A program made the position numbers and the translations under genes. The notes under the pieces are model-generated. The model ran no database searches. It was given only the letters and a program-made list of their open reading frames with translations, and was not told the DNA's origin. A stretch of DNA of 64,000 nt from Eustoma russellianum (Eukaryota > Streptophyta > Magnoliopsida > Gentianales > Gentianaceae). The stretch is from the NCBI GenBank assembly GCA_036186865.1, contig AP025075.1:21668874-21732873 (forward strand). The letters are read 5' to 3'. Every line of letters starts with the position of its first letter. Within the stretch, counting starts at the first letter, position 1. This document shows, piece after piece, positions 45,087-57,030 of this stretch.

Positions 45087-46495
45087 TTAAGCATTGTTTA
45101 TCATTCCTAGCCTTGTTCTAATTGATTCAAATATCTCGGTAGGGAGTGACTTGGTAAAGATATCCGCTAGTTGGTCATTTGTTGGAACAAATTCAATGCA
45201 TATCAATCCTTTTTTAATACAATCCCTTATGAAGTGATGCCTCACTACAATATGTTTTGTCCTACTATGGTGAACCGGGTTTTTTGCTATAATCATGGCT
45301 GATGTGTTGTCACATAAGATGGGGACTTTATCAAACTTAACATTGTAATCATTTAAGGTGTTGATCATCCAAAGTAGTTGTGCACAACACGAAGCGGCCG
45401 ATACATATTGGGATTCCGCCGTTGAAAGTGACACACTATTTTGTTTCTTGGAGAACCAAGAAACTAAGCAATCTCCAAGGAATTGACATGTCCCAGAGGT
45501 GCTTTTTCTATCAACTTGATTTCCGGCATAGTCGGAGTCACTATACCCTCTTAAATCAAAACAACCATTTTTGGGATAAAACAACCCAAAGTTCAAGGTT
45601 CCTTTCAAATACCTAAAGATACGTTTAATGGCAACTAAATGCGATTCCTTAGGCATACTTTGAAATCTAGCACATAAACACACGGCATGCAAAATATCCG
45701 GTCTACTAGCGGTTAAATAAAGTAAACAACCAATCATACCCCTATATTTGGTTACCTCAACCGGCTTTCCTTTTTCATCTTTGTCAAGCTTTGTACTTGT
45801 GCTCATTGGTGTGCTCACACTTCTTCCATCCTCAAACTTGTATTTCTTGAGTAAATCCTTTGTATACTTCGTTTGAGATATATACATTCCATCTTGAGTT
45901 TGATTGATTTGAAGACCAAGAAAGTAGTTGAGTTCACCCATCATGCTCACTTCAAATTCTCCTTCCATCAATTTAGCAAAATGCTCACAAAGAGAATCAT
46001 TAGTAGCACCAAATATAATATCATCCACATAAATTTAAATAAGCAATTGATGGTTTCCTTGTTCTTTAATAAAAAGAGTAGTGTCGACTTTTACTCTTGA
46101 AAACTCATTTTCAAGTAAGAAGTTACTTAATCTTTCATACCATGCCCTAGGAGCTTGTTTAAGTCCATAAAGGGCCTTTTTGAGTTTAAATACATGATCT
46201 GGATAATCATGATTTTCAAACCCCGATGGTTGAACTACATACACCTCTTCTTTAATTATTCCATTCAAGAATGCGGATTTCACATCCATTTGATATAGTT
46301 TGAAATTCTTATAGCATGCATATGCTAATAGCATCCTAATATCTTCTAACCTAGCTACAAGGGCAAAGGTTTCATCATAGTCTATACCTTCTTCTTATCT
46401 ATATCCTTGAGCTACTAACCTAGCTTTGTTTCTAGTGATACTTCCTTATTATCTATTTTGTTTCTAAATACCCATCTAGTGCCAATTATGGGATG
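45087..46495 (-). pseudogene. Outer copia RT and RNase H
   Basis: RT begins near 46495 (IIGTRWVFRNK), with two stops, then YDETFALVARLEDIRML, YQMDVKSAFLNGIIKEEVYV, ALYGLKQAPRAWYERL. A TAA at about 46032 sits just before the catalytic YVDDIIFGATND. The rest is open: GELNYFLGLQI, RPDILHAVCLCARFQ, RNase H YSDSDYAGNQVDRKSTSGT, CDNTSAMIIAKNPVHHSRTKHI, and DIFTKSLPTEIFESIRTRLG to the stop at 45087. The domains are complete but translation is broken. The nested copia lies just upstream, in the integrase-RT linker. Confidence 0.92.
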
Positions 46496-46498
46496 ATC

Positions 46499-46503
46499 AC
46501 TAG
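46499..46503 (-). repeat. Target-site duplication of inner copia (left)
   Basis: ACTAG, repeated at 55360-55364. Confidence 0.9.
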
Positions 46504-48892
46504 TGTTGGACCGTGCACCTGCAATAAACACCACTAGATGGGGGTGAATAGTGGTTAGCTGAAATTACAATACAACCCTTTGTTAAAATCCCCTTTGAAA
46601 ACAGAATCTGAAACCACCTCAGATTCAGAACCTGTTTTTCAAAAATTCCCAAATAATTGTACACAAATCCAAAAATTATAAAAATCTCCAGAATTTAACT
46701 TCAATGAGTGAACAAGATTTTGTCCAAAAATCATAAAAAAAATAAGATCGTTTGACCCTTCAAACAAATAAAAAGATTCAGATGGTCAATCTGGACAGAA
46801 TTGGACAGAATGTTGCTGATTTTGCAAAACGTATTTCTCTTTGAATACTCAACCAAAAAGGCTGATCTTTATATAAAAACACTCCTTAGGATGTGTAGAT
46901 GAATTTTTTAAAAGGCCCTGACCTTAAAAAATTCTTGAAAAATACAGAATTTAAGTTTCCTCAAAACTAGTCAGATTGCATCCAGATTGGAGCAGTTATC
47001 TTGCAAAGACTGAAAGACTAACTTTTCCTTGCTCAAATCAAGTGATTCTTGTTGCAAATGAAAGCTAACAGTCTGAAGTATAATTCCACCAAAAATCACG
47101 AATGTTGAAAATGGTTAGCTACTTTTTCAAATTGTGAGAATTTGTGTGAAAACTGCAGTCAAAAACGGGCAGAAAACAGAAATAAAGAAACAAGAGAAGC
47201 CGAGAATTTATCCTGGTTCGGTCAATGTGACCTACTCCAGTCCCAAGGAACACCTTTTCTTGGATTTCACTATCAAATGAACACCTTACAACAAGAGCCA
47301 AGCTTGATACTTGGGTTATAGACCAACCTTATTCAAGACTTGGATAATCACCTCTATGCAACTCTTGATTACAACACCTCTACCACCTATTGATGTAGCC
47401 TTATAAATTTGGTTAATCAATCATACAAATCCAACCGAAGAAGGTGTGTATAGTGTAGCTGGACAACATAAAAATTGGAACACCTTAGCTATACAAAGTA
47501 TGAACGAAAATATGAGAAGAGAATAGCAAGACAACAATCTTCAATTTTTGCTTTCAAGTGTGTGTCTTCTCTTCTTCACCTTGCCTCCTATTTATAGTGT
47601 GAATAGATGGAATATTCTCTCCAAATTTTAGAACATGTGATGGCTGAGAATTTTGAATTAAAGCACATCCAAAATCAGCTCCAACAACCTTGTCTCCATT
47701 AACTTTAAATTTGAAATTTCAAGTTGACAACTTTTGCCAACTAGCTTGTTTTTGAATTGTCCACTTGTCCGAAAGTCATAAAATGAGTATACCACTTTCT
47801 CCACCTGTTTAGGGACGTTTTTGATGTTGTATGTATGTATACCAACTCAAATTTTGTGAATACAAAATAATGGATAAGTGTTGATAAGATTATGTCAACA
47901 TATAACACCAAAATTCCTACTTTCTTCTCCTTTACATATTCTGATGAATCTTGCACCAAGGACACCTTGTAATCTCTAAAAGATGATGATTAATATCCTC
48001 TTATTACATATATAAGAGGGTCTTCAAGAAAAAATAGAATGTGACATCTCAAATCGTCATATATCCTGCTATAGTCAATAATATCATCGGTTGAGAGAAT
48101 AAGATATAAGATCACCATATAATCTTCAAAATAATAATAACACATCTCCAGAATGAAGATAATAATATGCTCAAGAGATTCCTTGAGTGAAAATACCAAA
48201 AATACCCTTGGGGATAAAGTGACCAAAATACCCCTTGTGTGAGAAAACTCCAGAAATGCCACCGATGGTCAGAAATAATCACAATTCCACCTTTGCCAAG
48301 ATAATAATACACCCTTGAAATATTTTTCACCATATGATGTTCCTACAAAACTTAAAATACCAATTTTGCCCTTTTTGGTAAGTTGTAGAAACTTCCAAGG
48401 CACGTTAGTCACAAGACAATAATAATCACCAAAAACACATAATAAGCACATAATAAGCATTTATAAATCATGTACAAATGAAAACAACCATTTTATCACA
48501 TTTTAGAAAATTATTTCTAAAAACTCTAGACATCGATCGATCGAAGTGCTTCAGCTTCATATATTAATGTCTCACATAAAGGTTCAGGTTTTGTCTCTGA
48601 CCTACATCGATCGATCGAAGTGAGAGTTCGATGTACATCGATCGATCGATGTTTCTCAGGTTTAGAGATCGATGTCTCACAAAAAGGTCTTAAACTTTTC
48701 TGCCTTACATAGATCGATCGATGTGAGAGATCTATGTATATAGATCGATCGATGTGCAACAACCTGAAAGATCGATGTCAACTTGTTCACCTTTTTCAAC
48801 TTTTAATCACATATAACACCATGTGTGACATTTTTAAGTATTCATCACTTAAAATCACGACTTTAAAAATTATCCAAACATATTTCTCAACA
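46504..48892 (-). repeat. 3' LTR of inner copia
   Basis: Minus-strand start TGTTGAGAAATATG (48892), end GGTCCAACA (46504). It contains the ATCGATCGAT cluster at 48530-48780 and the AAGGTGTTCCTTGGGACTGG signature shared with the plus-strand SIRE-like LTRs at 9131 and 13376. The frames at 47741-48460 recur at 54208-54797 and are LTR sequence, not genes. Confidence 0.93.
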
Positions 48893-48906
48893 TTCTCCCC
48901 CTTTTG
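48893..48906 (-). promoter_or_regulatory. Polypurine tract of inner copia
   Basis: CAAAAGGGGGAGAA on the minus strand, next to the LTR start. Confidence 0.88.
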
Positions 48907-49177
48907 GATGATTTTCAAAATAACCTAACATGATTTTAATGTCACAACTTATAACCAAAAGTTTAACCATATGTTTAACTATGTTTTCAACTTTTAAATA
49001 GTATGCCGCTCCCCCTCAACTTATACTCTCCCCCTTAACCTATGCTCCAAAATTTATACCAATAAAAACTTAGCATATGATTCATCATGACTTACCAACT
49101 AAAACATGACTTACCAACTAAAATCATGTTCTTATTCTATCTCCCTCTTTATTTTGCAAATCGTGCAAAAGATAGAA

Positions 49178-50149
49178 CTATACAATGGTATCGTAAGTCA
49201 TCATTCCTAATTTGGCTCGTAATTTTTCAAAAGTGGCTTGATTAAGGGGTTTGGTGAAGATGTCAGCGATTTGGTGATCAGTTCTTATATGGTTTATCAC
49301 TATGTCCTCATTTTGAACATGATCGCAAAAAAAGTGGTATCGCACCTCAATGTGTTTGGCCTTAGAATGAAGCATCGGATTCCGGGAAAGATTGATTGCA
49401 CTTGTGCTATCACAGAAAATTGGAATTTTATTCATTTTAATGCCAAAATCACTAAGTTGCTGTTTAAGCCAAAGTATTTGGGCAGTACATAAACTCAAAG
49501 CGATATATTCGGCTTCAGTGGTAGAAAGAGCTACACTAGCTTGCTTTTTAGAAAACCAAGAGATCAAATTGGTTCCTATGAATTGGCATGTACCGCTAGT
49601 GGATTTTCTATCTAAGTTGCAACCACCATAATCAGCATCACTATATGCGTGTAATTCCAACTTAGCATTTTTATCATACCACAGTCCTAAGTGAGGTGTA
49701 TGCTTAAGATATCTAAAGATCTTTTTCACTGCATTGTAATGTGATACCTTAGGACAAGATTGAAACCTAGCACACATACACACACTAAACATAATATCAG
49801 GTCTTGATGCAGTTAAGTATAACAATGAGCCAATCATAGACCTATAAAGTGTGTCATCAAAAGGTTTACCATTTTCATCCTTATCAAGTTTGGTACTAAC
49901 ACTCATAGGGGTATTTGTAGGTTTCAATTCTTCAAAGCCAAACTTCTTAATCATATCATTGACATACTTAAGTTGGCTAATGTGAATTCCTTGAGGGGTT
50001 TGTTTGATTTGAAGTCCTAAGAAATAATTCAACTCTCCTACCATTGACATTTCAAACTCTGACTTCATACATTCTTCGAAGTCTTTTACTAAAGTAGGGT
50101 TGGTTGAACCAAAGATTATATCATCTACGTATATTTGAACTATTAACAA
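49178..50149 (-). pseudogene. Inner copia RT C-half and RNase H
   Basis: 323 open codons: catalytic QIYVDDIIFGSTNP, GELNYFLGLQIKQ, RPDIMFSVCMCARFQSCP, RNase H AYSDADYGGCNLDRKSTSGT, STTEAEYIALSLC, CDSTSAINLSRNP, ADIFTKPLNQATFEKLR. The N-terminal RT (fingers, PRAWYERL region) is absent because a deletion joins this part to the pre-integrase domain at about 50150. The frame itself is intact. Confidence 0.9.
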
Positions 50150-50153
50150 ATCA

Positions 50154-50640
50154 TTACCTTTTCTTCTTAAACAATTTCTTAATAGTTAAAACTCCTATAT
50201 GGCCTAATCTTCTATGCCGTAAATTTACATCTAAGTCATGTGATATTAGGCACTTAACCTTAGCATCTAACATGTTATCTAAGGTAAGAGTATAAATATT
50301 TCCATCTCTATTTTCTTTTAAAACCGTTTCTCCTTTTTCATTTATTATATCACAAGAATTGGGAAGAAAGGAGACATTATAACCACAATCTATAAGTTGA
50401 GAAATACTAAGTAAATTATAAGATAGATTGCTTACTAATAACACATTTCGTATTTGAAATGTGTTAGGGTCCCCAATTGTTCCTTTTCCAACAACTTGTC
50501 CTTTGTTGTTGTCACCGAATGTTACTTTTCCTCCATTCTTGATATGTTCCAATTCGATGAATAGTTTGGGGTTCCCCGTCATATGCCTCGAACATCCACT
50601 ATCTAAAAACCATTTGGTTTTTAGATTCTTTGACTTTTCC
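50154..50640 (-). pseudogene. Inner copia protease and pre-integrase
   Basis: Protease active site WFLDSGCSRHMTGN (about 50575-50620), then TFGDNNKGQVVGKGTIGDP, SYNLLSISQLIDCGY, and the pre-integrase RRLGHIGVLTIKKL. It ends in KKLFKKKR at the deletion. The catalytic Asp is present. Two stops separate it from gag. Confidence 0.9.
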
Positions 50641-50696
50641 TCCTTCTTGCATTCCTTGCGTTTATCCTACAACGGAGACAAAGTTTTAGGTACCCT

Positions 50697-52843
50697 TTAT
50701 TTGGGTCCTTGAATGTTAGGCGCACTATTCTTGTTTAGATATCCCTTAGGTATCCAAACTTGAATATACCTTCTAGGCACATTTTTAGCATTGTTATAAT
50801 TTGGAAAATAAGAAGAATTAGCATATACATGATTATTCCACATAAGTGAAGATGCATTATTATACATGTTGTGCCATGGTTCATAATTATTATATGATGG
50901 TCGAATTGTATAAGTCATGTGACTTTGTTTCTTATATGGCGCTATATAAGTGTGTTTGTAGGCATTTCTATAAGACTTATAAGAGTGTTGCCTATACTTA
51001 GGTTCATAATAAGTTGTATGCATTTTATTCGGTCTAGTTGCATTTGTATACATGTAGGCATAATTTCTAGGTTGTCTAGATGAAAAGTTTGGCCTAGATG
51101 TATGTTTATGCGTGTGTGCTTTTATGGGTGTATGTTGCATTTTTGCCTTGATATTAGTAGAAGAAGGTGTAGAAGAAGATGTAGCAGGCAAAGTGGATTT
51201 TATTGTATTATATGGCAACTTTGTACTAGATGAAACAAACTTAGTTTTTTTATTTACTTTTTCATTTTCTTCTTTATAGCCTAAGCCAGTTTTATCATTA
51301 CCATACTTTTGTGATGATATAAGTGTATCTAACATATTTGCACCATATTTAAATTGTTCTATCATTTTTTTCTAAGGTAAATTTAGAAGACTTAAGTTGC
51401 ACTATTTCATTTTCACAACTTTCTAACTTAGATTTTAACATTTTATTTTCCATTTTTATCTTATGTTCATCTTTCCTATATGATTCAATTTTATTCTCTA
51501 AAGAATCAAGAGTATTAGAAGACTCTTGTTTAAGAGATTCTAATTGATCGGAAAATTTCATGTTGGACGTCTTCAACTTGTCATTTTCTTCAACTAGTTT
51601 CTTCTTTTCTTTAGAGAGCCTCTTACAGTGAGCATGCATTCTTATGAATTCTTCATACATTTCATCAAATGTCATGTCACTATCAGAATCACTATCAGAA
51701 GAAGAACATACCTCGTTGGATACGAAGCAAACATGAGCTTCCTCAGTTTCGGATTCTGAGTAGGATGAGTCGTTCCATGTGCTCACCTACATTGCTCGTT
51801 TCCCTATTCTTGCCTTAGACTCCTTTGTCTTTGTCGTTTGAGCCTCCTTGTCCTTGGCTTGTTTATTATTGTTGTTGTTATTATTATTTTTCTTCGTGGG
51901 ACAGTCGTATGAAATATGTCCTTTTTGACCGCATTCATAACACTTTAATTCTTTATTATACCATTTGTTTGTGTTATTCTTCCTAGGTTGAGAAGAAGAA
52001 GAAGAAGAATTACGTTGTCTTTTCCGATTTGGACGTTTGAAAAATTTTCTTAGTTTTCTAGCTATCAATATCAAGTCATCGTCTAATTCAGTATCACTAT
52101 TACTATCATCGTTACTAGCATGTGTTTCAGTTGTTTTGAAAGCTATTGACTTACCAGATGACTTAAACGATTTAGACTTTCGTTGGTTTAATTTAACCTC
52201 GTAAACTTTAAGAGACCCGATCAATTCATCCATCTTAATGATTGACTTTGTCTCCTCGATTGCAGTCACCTTTGGATCCCATTCAGCAGGGAGCCTTCGT
52301 AGCACCTTTTGAACCTTTTCACTATTCGAAAATGACTTCCCTAAAGCTTCAAGGGCATTGAAAATATTAGTAATCCTCAAATCCATAGATGTTATGGATT
52401 CGTTTGGCAACATTTTGAAAGTCTCTAATTCAGTCATAAGCATGTTTATTTTTGACTCTTTAACACCACTAGTACCTTCATGCTTTAATACAAGTGACTT
52501 CCACATGTCGCGTGCGCTTGTGCAATTTGACACATATCCTGCTTCAGAAGTTGTAAGTCCATTCAAAAGTAATTGCATAGCTTTAGCATTCATGGACATT
52601 TTCTTTTTATCATCTAATGACCATTCACTTTTATATTTTTCAACCTCTTGAGTTACTCCACTAACTTGTGTAACTTTCGTTGGAATGTACGACCCATCTT
52701 CCACTATAGACCATAAATCGATGTCTATAGCCATTAAGAATAGCCTCATTCTTAGTTTCCAATGAACAAAATTATTGCCATCAAAAAGAGGGGCATTGTG
52801 TAGACATACCTTCCAACTCACCTTTGTGAGAAACAATAGCCAT
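50697..52843 (-). pseudogene. Inner copia gag
   Basis: Likely ATG at 52843-52841 (MAIVSHKGELEG), frameshifted after about 20 codons to APLFDGNNFVHWKLRMRLFL. Then LLLNGLTTSEAGYVSNC, LRRLPAEWDPKVTAIEETK and MDELIGSLKVYEVKL, an acidic stretch, zinc knuckle CYECGQKGHISYDC, an Asn-rich run, and TAG at 51787. It continues as a Ser/Asp-rich part and a coiled coil (KKKLVEENDKLK, LENKIESYRK). A shift in an A-run at about 51355 precedes a basic His/Tyr-rich C-terminal part (MIEQFKYGANMLDTLI). Confidence 0.9.
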
Positions 52844-52950
52844 AGTATGTACCTTGGATTTGAGACAAGCAGTATATAATGAATCGTTGTTTCTTGGCCT
52901 TGTATTGTTCGTATGGTGTTGAATCTTGCTTCTTTTGAGTGGTGTTGGTC

Positions 52951-52964
52951 TGGCTCTGATACCA
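52951..52964 (-). promoter_or_regulatory. Primer binding site of inner copia
   Basis: TGGTATCAGAGCCA on the minus strand, 2 nt from the LTR; initiator-Met tRNA type. Confidence 0.9.
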
Positions 52965-52966
52965 AA

Positions 52967-55359
52967 TGTTGGACCGTGCACCTGCAATAAACACCACTAG
53001 AGGAGGGGTGAATAGTGGTTAGCAGAAATTACACTACAACCCTTTGTTAAAATCCCCTTTGAAAACAGAATCTGAAACCACCTCAGATTCAGAACCCGTT
53101 TTTCAAAAATTCACAAATAATTGTACACAACTCCAAAAATTATGAAACTCTTCAGAATTTAACTTCAATGAGTTAACAAGACTCTGTCCAAATATCAGAC
53201 AAAAATAAGATCGTTTGTCCCTTCAAACATATAAAAAGATTCAGATGGTCAATCTGGACAGAATTGGACAGAATGTTGCTGATTTTGCAAAACGTATTTC
53301 TCTTTGAATACTCAACTAAAAAGGTTGATCTTTATATCAAAACACTCCTTAGGATGTGTAGATAAAGTTTACAAAAGGCCCTGACCTTAAACAATTCTTG
53401 AAAAATACAGAATTTAAGTTTTCTCAAAACTGGTCAGATTGCAGCCAGATTGGAGCAGTTATCTTGAAAAGACTGAAAGACTAACTTTCCCTTGCTCAAA
53501 TCAAGTGATTCTTGTTGAAAATGAAAGATAACAGACTGAAGTATAACTCCACCAAAAATCATGAATTTTGAAAATGTTTATCTAGTTTTTAAAATTGTGA
53601 GAAATTGTGTGAAAACCGCAGTCAAAAACGGGCAGAAAACAGAAATAAAGAAACAAGAGAAGAACACCGAGAATTTATCCTGGTTCGGTCAATGTGACCT
53701 ATTCCAGTCCCAAGGAACACCTTTCCTTGGATTGCACTATCAAATGAACACCTTACAAAAAGAGCCAGGCTTGATCCTTGGGTTATACACCAACCCTATT
53801 CAAGACTTGGATAATCACCTCTATGCAACTCTTGATTACAACACCTCTACCACCTATTGATGTAGCCTTATAAATTTGGTTAATCAATCATACAAATCCA
53901 ACCCAAGAAGGTGTGTATAGTGTAGCTGGACAACATAAAAATTGGAACACCTTAGCTATACAAAGTATGAACGAAAATATGAGAAGAGAATAGCAAGACA
54001 ACAATCTTCAATTTTTGCTTTCAAGTGTGTGTCTTCTCTTCTTCACCTTGCCTCCTATTTATAGTGTGAATAGATGGAATATTCTCTCCAAATTTTAGAA
54101 CATGTGATGGCTGAGAATTTTGAATTAAAGCACATCCAAAATCAGCTCCAACAACCTTGTCTCCATTAACTTTAAATTTGAAATTTCAAGTTGACAACTT
54201 TTGCCAACTAGCTTGTTTTTGAATTGTCCACTTGCCCGAAAGTCATAAAATGAGTATACCACTTTCTCCACCTGTTTAGGGACGTTTTTGATGTTGTATG
54301 TATGTATACCAACTCAAATTTTGTGAATACAAAATAATGGATAAGTGTTGATAAGATTATGTCAACATATAACACCAAAATTCCTACTTTCTTCTCCTTT
54401 ACATATTCTGATGAATCTTGCACCAAGGACACCTTGTAATCTCTAAAAGATGATGATTAATATCCTCTTATTACATATATAAGAGGGTCTTCAAGAAAAA
54501 ATAGAATGTGACATCTCAAATCGTCATATATCCTGCTATAGTCAATAATATCATCGGTTGAGAGAATAAGATATAAGATCACCATATAATCTTCAAAATA
54601 ATAATAACACATCTCCAGAATGAAGATAATAATATGCTGAAGAGATTCCTTGAGTGAAAATACCAAAAATACCCTTGGGGGTAAAATGACCAAAATACCC
54701 CTTGTGTGAGAAAACTCCAGAAATGCCATCGATGGTCAGAAATAATCACAATTCCACCTTTGCCAAGATAATAATACACACTTGAAATATTTTTCACCTT
54801 ATGATGTTCCTACAAAACTTAAAATACCAATTTTACCCTTTTTGGTAAGTTGTAGAAACTTCCAAGGCACGTTAGTCACAAGACAATAATAATCACCAAA
54901 AACACATAATAAGCACATAATGAGCATGTATAAATCATGTACAAATGAAAACAACCATTTTATCATATTTTAGAATATTATTTCTAAAAACTCTAGACAT
55001 CGATCGATCGAAGTGCCTCAGCTTCATAGATTGATGTCTCACATAAAGGTTCAGGTTTTGTCTCTGACCTACATCGATCGATCGAAGTGAGAGTTCGATG
55101 TACATCGATCGATCGATGTGTCTCAGGTTTAGAGATCGATGTCTCACAGAAAGGTCTTAAACTTTTCTGCCTTACATAGATCGATCGATGTGAGAGATCT
55201 ATATATATAGATAAATCGATGTGCAACAACCTGAGAGATCGATGTCAACTTGTTCAACTTTTTCAACTTTTAATCACATATAACACCATGTGTGACATTT
55301 TTAAGTATTCATCACTTAAAATCATGACTTTGAAAATTATCCAAACATATTTCTCAACA
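52967..55359 (-). repeat. 5' LTR of inner copia
   Basis: 2,393 bp, near-identical to 46504-48892. The ATCGATCGAT cluster is at 54995-55245. Confidence 0.94.
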
Positions 55360-55364
55360 ACTAG
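55360..55364 (-). repeat. Target-site duplication of inner copia (right)
   Basis: ACTAG, identical to 46499-46503. Confidence 0.9.
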
Positions 55365-56754
55365 TTTTATCCACTAATTCCCAAACATCACTCCTTTCAA
55401 ATTGATTTAGCTTTTCTTGCATGGCTGAAACTCAATCTTCATCATTTATAGCCTCCTTTATATTTTTAGGCTCACCTTGTGAAATGAAGGCATTTTCATT
55501 AAATTTCCTACTAGTCATTGTGCCTTGACTAGTTTCACCTAATATTAATTCTTTAGGATGATCTTTCCTATATTTATATAAATCCAGTAAATTTGAGGTA
55601 TCTCCTTCTACTTCTTCATTTTCAACCTTAGGTTCAAGGGGATCAATGCTAAGGTCAATGACAATATTATCTTTTGGATTCTCAAATTTTTTTATATGAC
55701 TTACTTCAATTATTTCATCATCATCATTAATGCTTGGTTCATCCTCAATGAGTTCACTAAACTTGACATGAATTGACTCTTCAACTTTCATGCTCCTCTT
55801 ATTATATGCCCTAAATGCCTTGCTATTTTGAGCATATCCCATAAAGATTCCTTCATCCGCTTTGAAATCGAGTTTATCCAAGTTATCTTTGGTGTTAAGT
55901 ATAAAACACTTACAACCAAATACCTTGAAATAACCATTATTTGATACTCTACCTTTCCAAAGATCATAAGGAGTCTTTTTGAGAGATGGTCTAAAATAAA
56001 CTCTATTGATTACATGACAAGCGGTGTTTACCGCTTCGGCCCAAAAATACCTGGGTATCTCAAATTCATTTAGCATAGCTCTACTCATTTCTTGAAATGT
56101 TCTATTTTTCCTTTCTGCAACACCATTTTGTTGAGGAGTTCTTGGAGCCGAGAAATTATGTCCAAACCCTTTGGATACACAAAATTCTTGAAACTCACCA
56201 TCAAACTCACCACCTCTATCACTTCTAATTTCCTTAATTGTGTCTTCTTTTTGATTTTTTAATCTCCTTACATAGTTTTATAAACTCTTGGCATGCATCA
56301 TCCTTTTTGGCTAAAAACATTACCCAAGTGTACCTAGAGAAGTCGTCTACCACCACAAAGGTGTAATGTTTTCCACCTAGACTTGTTGTATCAATATCCT
56401 CATACAAATTCATATGAAGTAATTGTAGAGGTTTGGTGGTGGAGATTTCACTTTTGGGCTTGAAACTTGTTTTAACAAGCTTTGCCTTTTGACAAGTGTC
56501 ACATAAGCTATGGTTTTCGAAATTCAATTTTGGAAGACCTTGGACCTTTTCATTTTTGCAAATCTCTTTGAAATTTTTAAAACTAATATGTCCAAGTCGT
56601 CTATGCCATAGTTGAGTCAAATCATTTTTGGCAACTAGGCAAGAAACATTTTGTGATATCAAATCATGTGTGCTAAATTTGTAAACATCAATTTTTCTTA
56701 TAGCCTCAAAAAAATCTTATTGTTCTTTTTCACAGTGCATTTTCTTTTCACAAA
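55365..56754 (-). pseudogene. Outer copia pre-integrase and integrase
   Basis: Pre-integrase LTQLWHRRLGHISFKNF and CDTCQKAKLVKTSF. Integrase core start LLHMNLYEDIDTTSLGGKHY, where the first catalytic Asp (usually LLHMDL) is Asn, then VVVDDFSRYTWVMFL. After a frame break come the SDRGGEF-type second Asp and NGVAERKNRTFQ with the Glu. Then FWAEAVNTACHVINRV, CKCFILNTKDNLDKL and an acidic linker to a TGA at 55432, which replaces the Trp expected after the acidic residues. Inactive by stops and by the D to N change. Confidence 0.9.
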
Positions 56755-57030
56755 TTAAACTTGAAAATTAGCATCACGTAGTTGGCTACCACTTATCAAA
56801 TTATATTTAAGCCCTTCTACACATAGTACATTATTAATAGTGAAAGAAGAGTTACCAATTTCTCCATGTACAAGGATTTTGGCTCTCCCATTGCCAAAAT
56901 GCACCATTCCACCGTCTTGGAGCTTGAGCTTGATGAATAACGTTTTGTCTCCGGTCATGTGCATTGAAAATCCGCTGTCCATAAGCCATTTGGTTTTTTC
57001 TTCTTTGGCTACTCCATTTATCTTGAGAGC
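56755..57030 (-). pseudogene. Outer copia protease
   Basis: WLMDSGFSMHMTGD carries the catalytic Asp but has Phe and Met where Cys and Arg/Ser are usual. Then VHFGNGRAKILVHGEIGN and NLISGSQLRDANF, ending in a stop at 56755. A TAG at 57031 separates it from gag. Confidence 0.85.

Larger units (their letters stand above)
46504..55359 (-). mobile_element. Inner SIRE-like Ty1/copia element
   Basis: 8,856 bp with LTRs 46504-48892 and 52967-55359 and ACTAG duplications. On the minus strand: primer site, gag, protease, pre-integrase, then directly RT and RNase H, polypurine tract. The integrase and N-terminal RT are deleted at about 50150. The LTRs are 2,389 and 2,393 bp with few visible differences, so this is the younger insertion. 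It sits in the integrase-RT linker of the outer copia. Confidence 0.95.
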
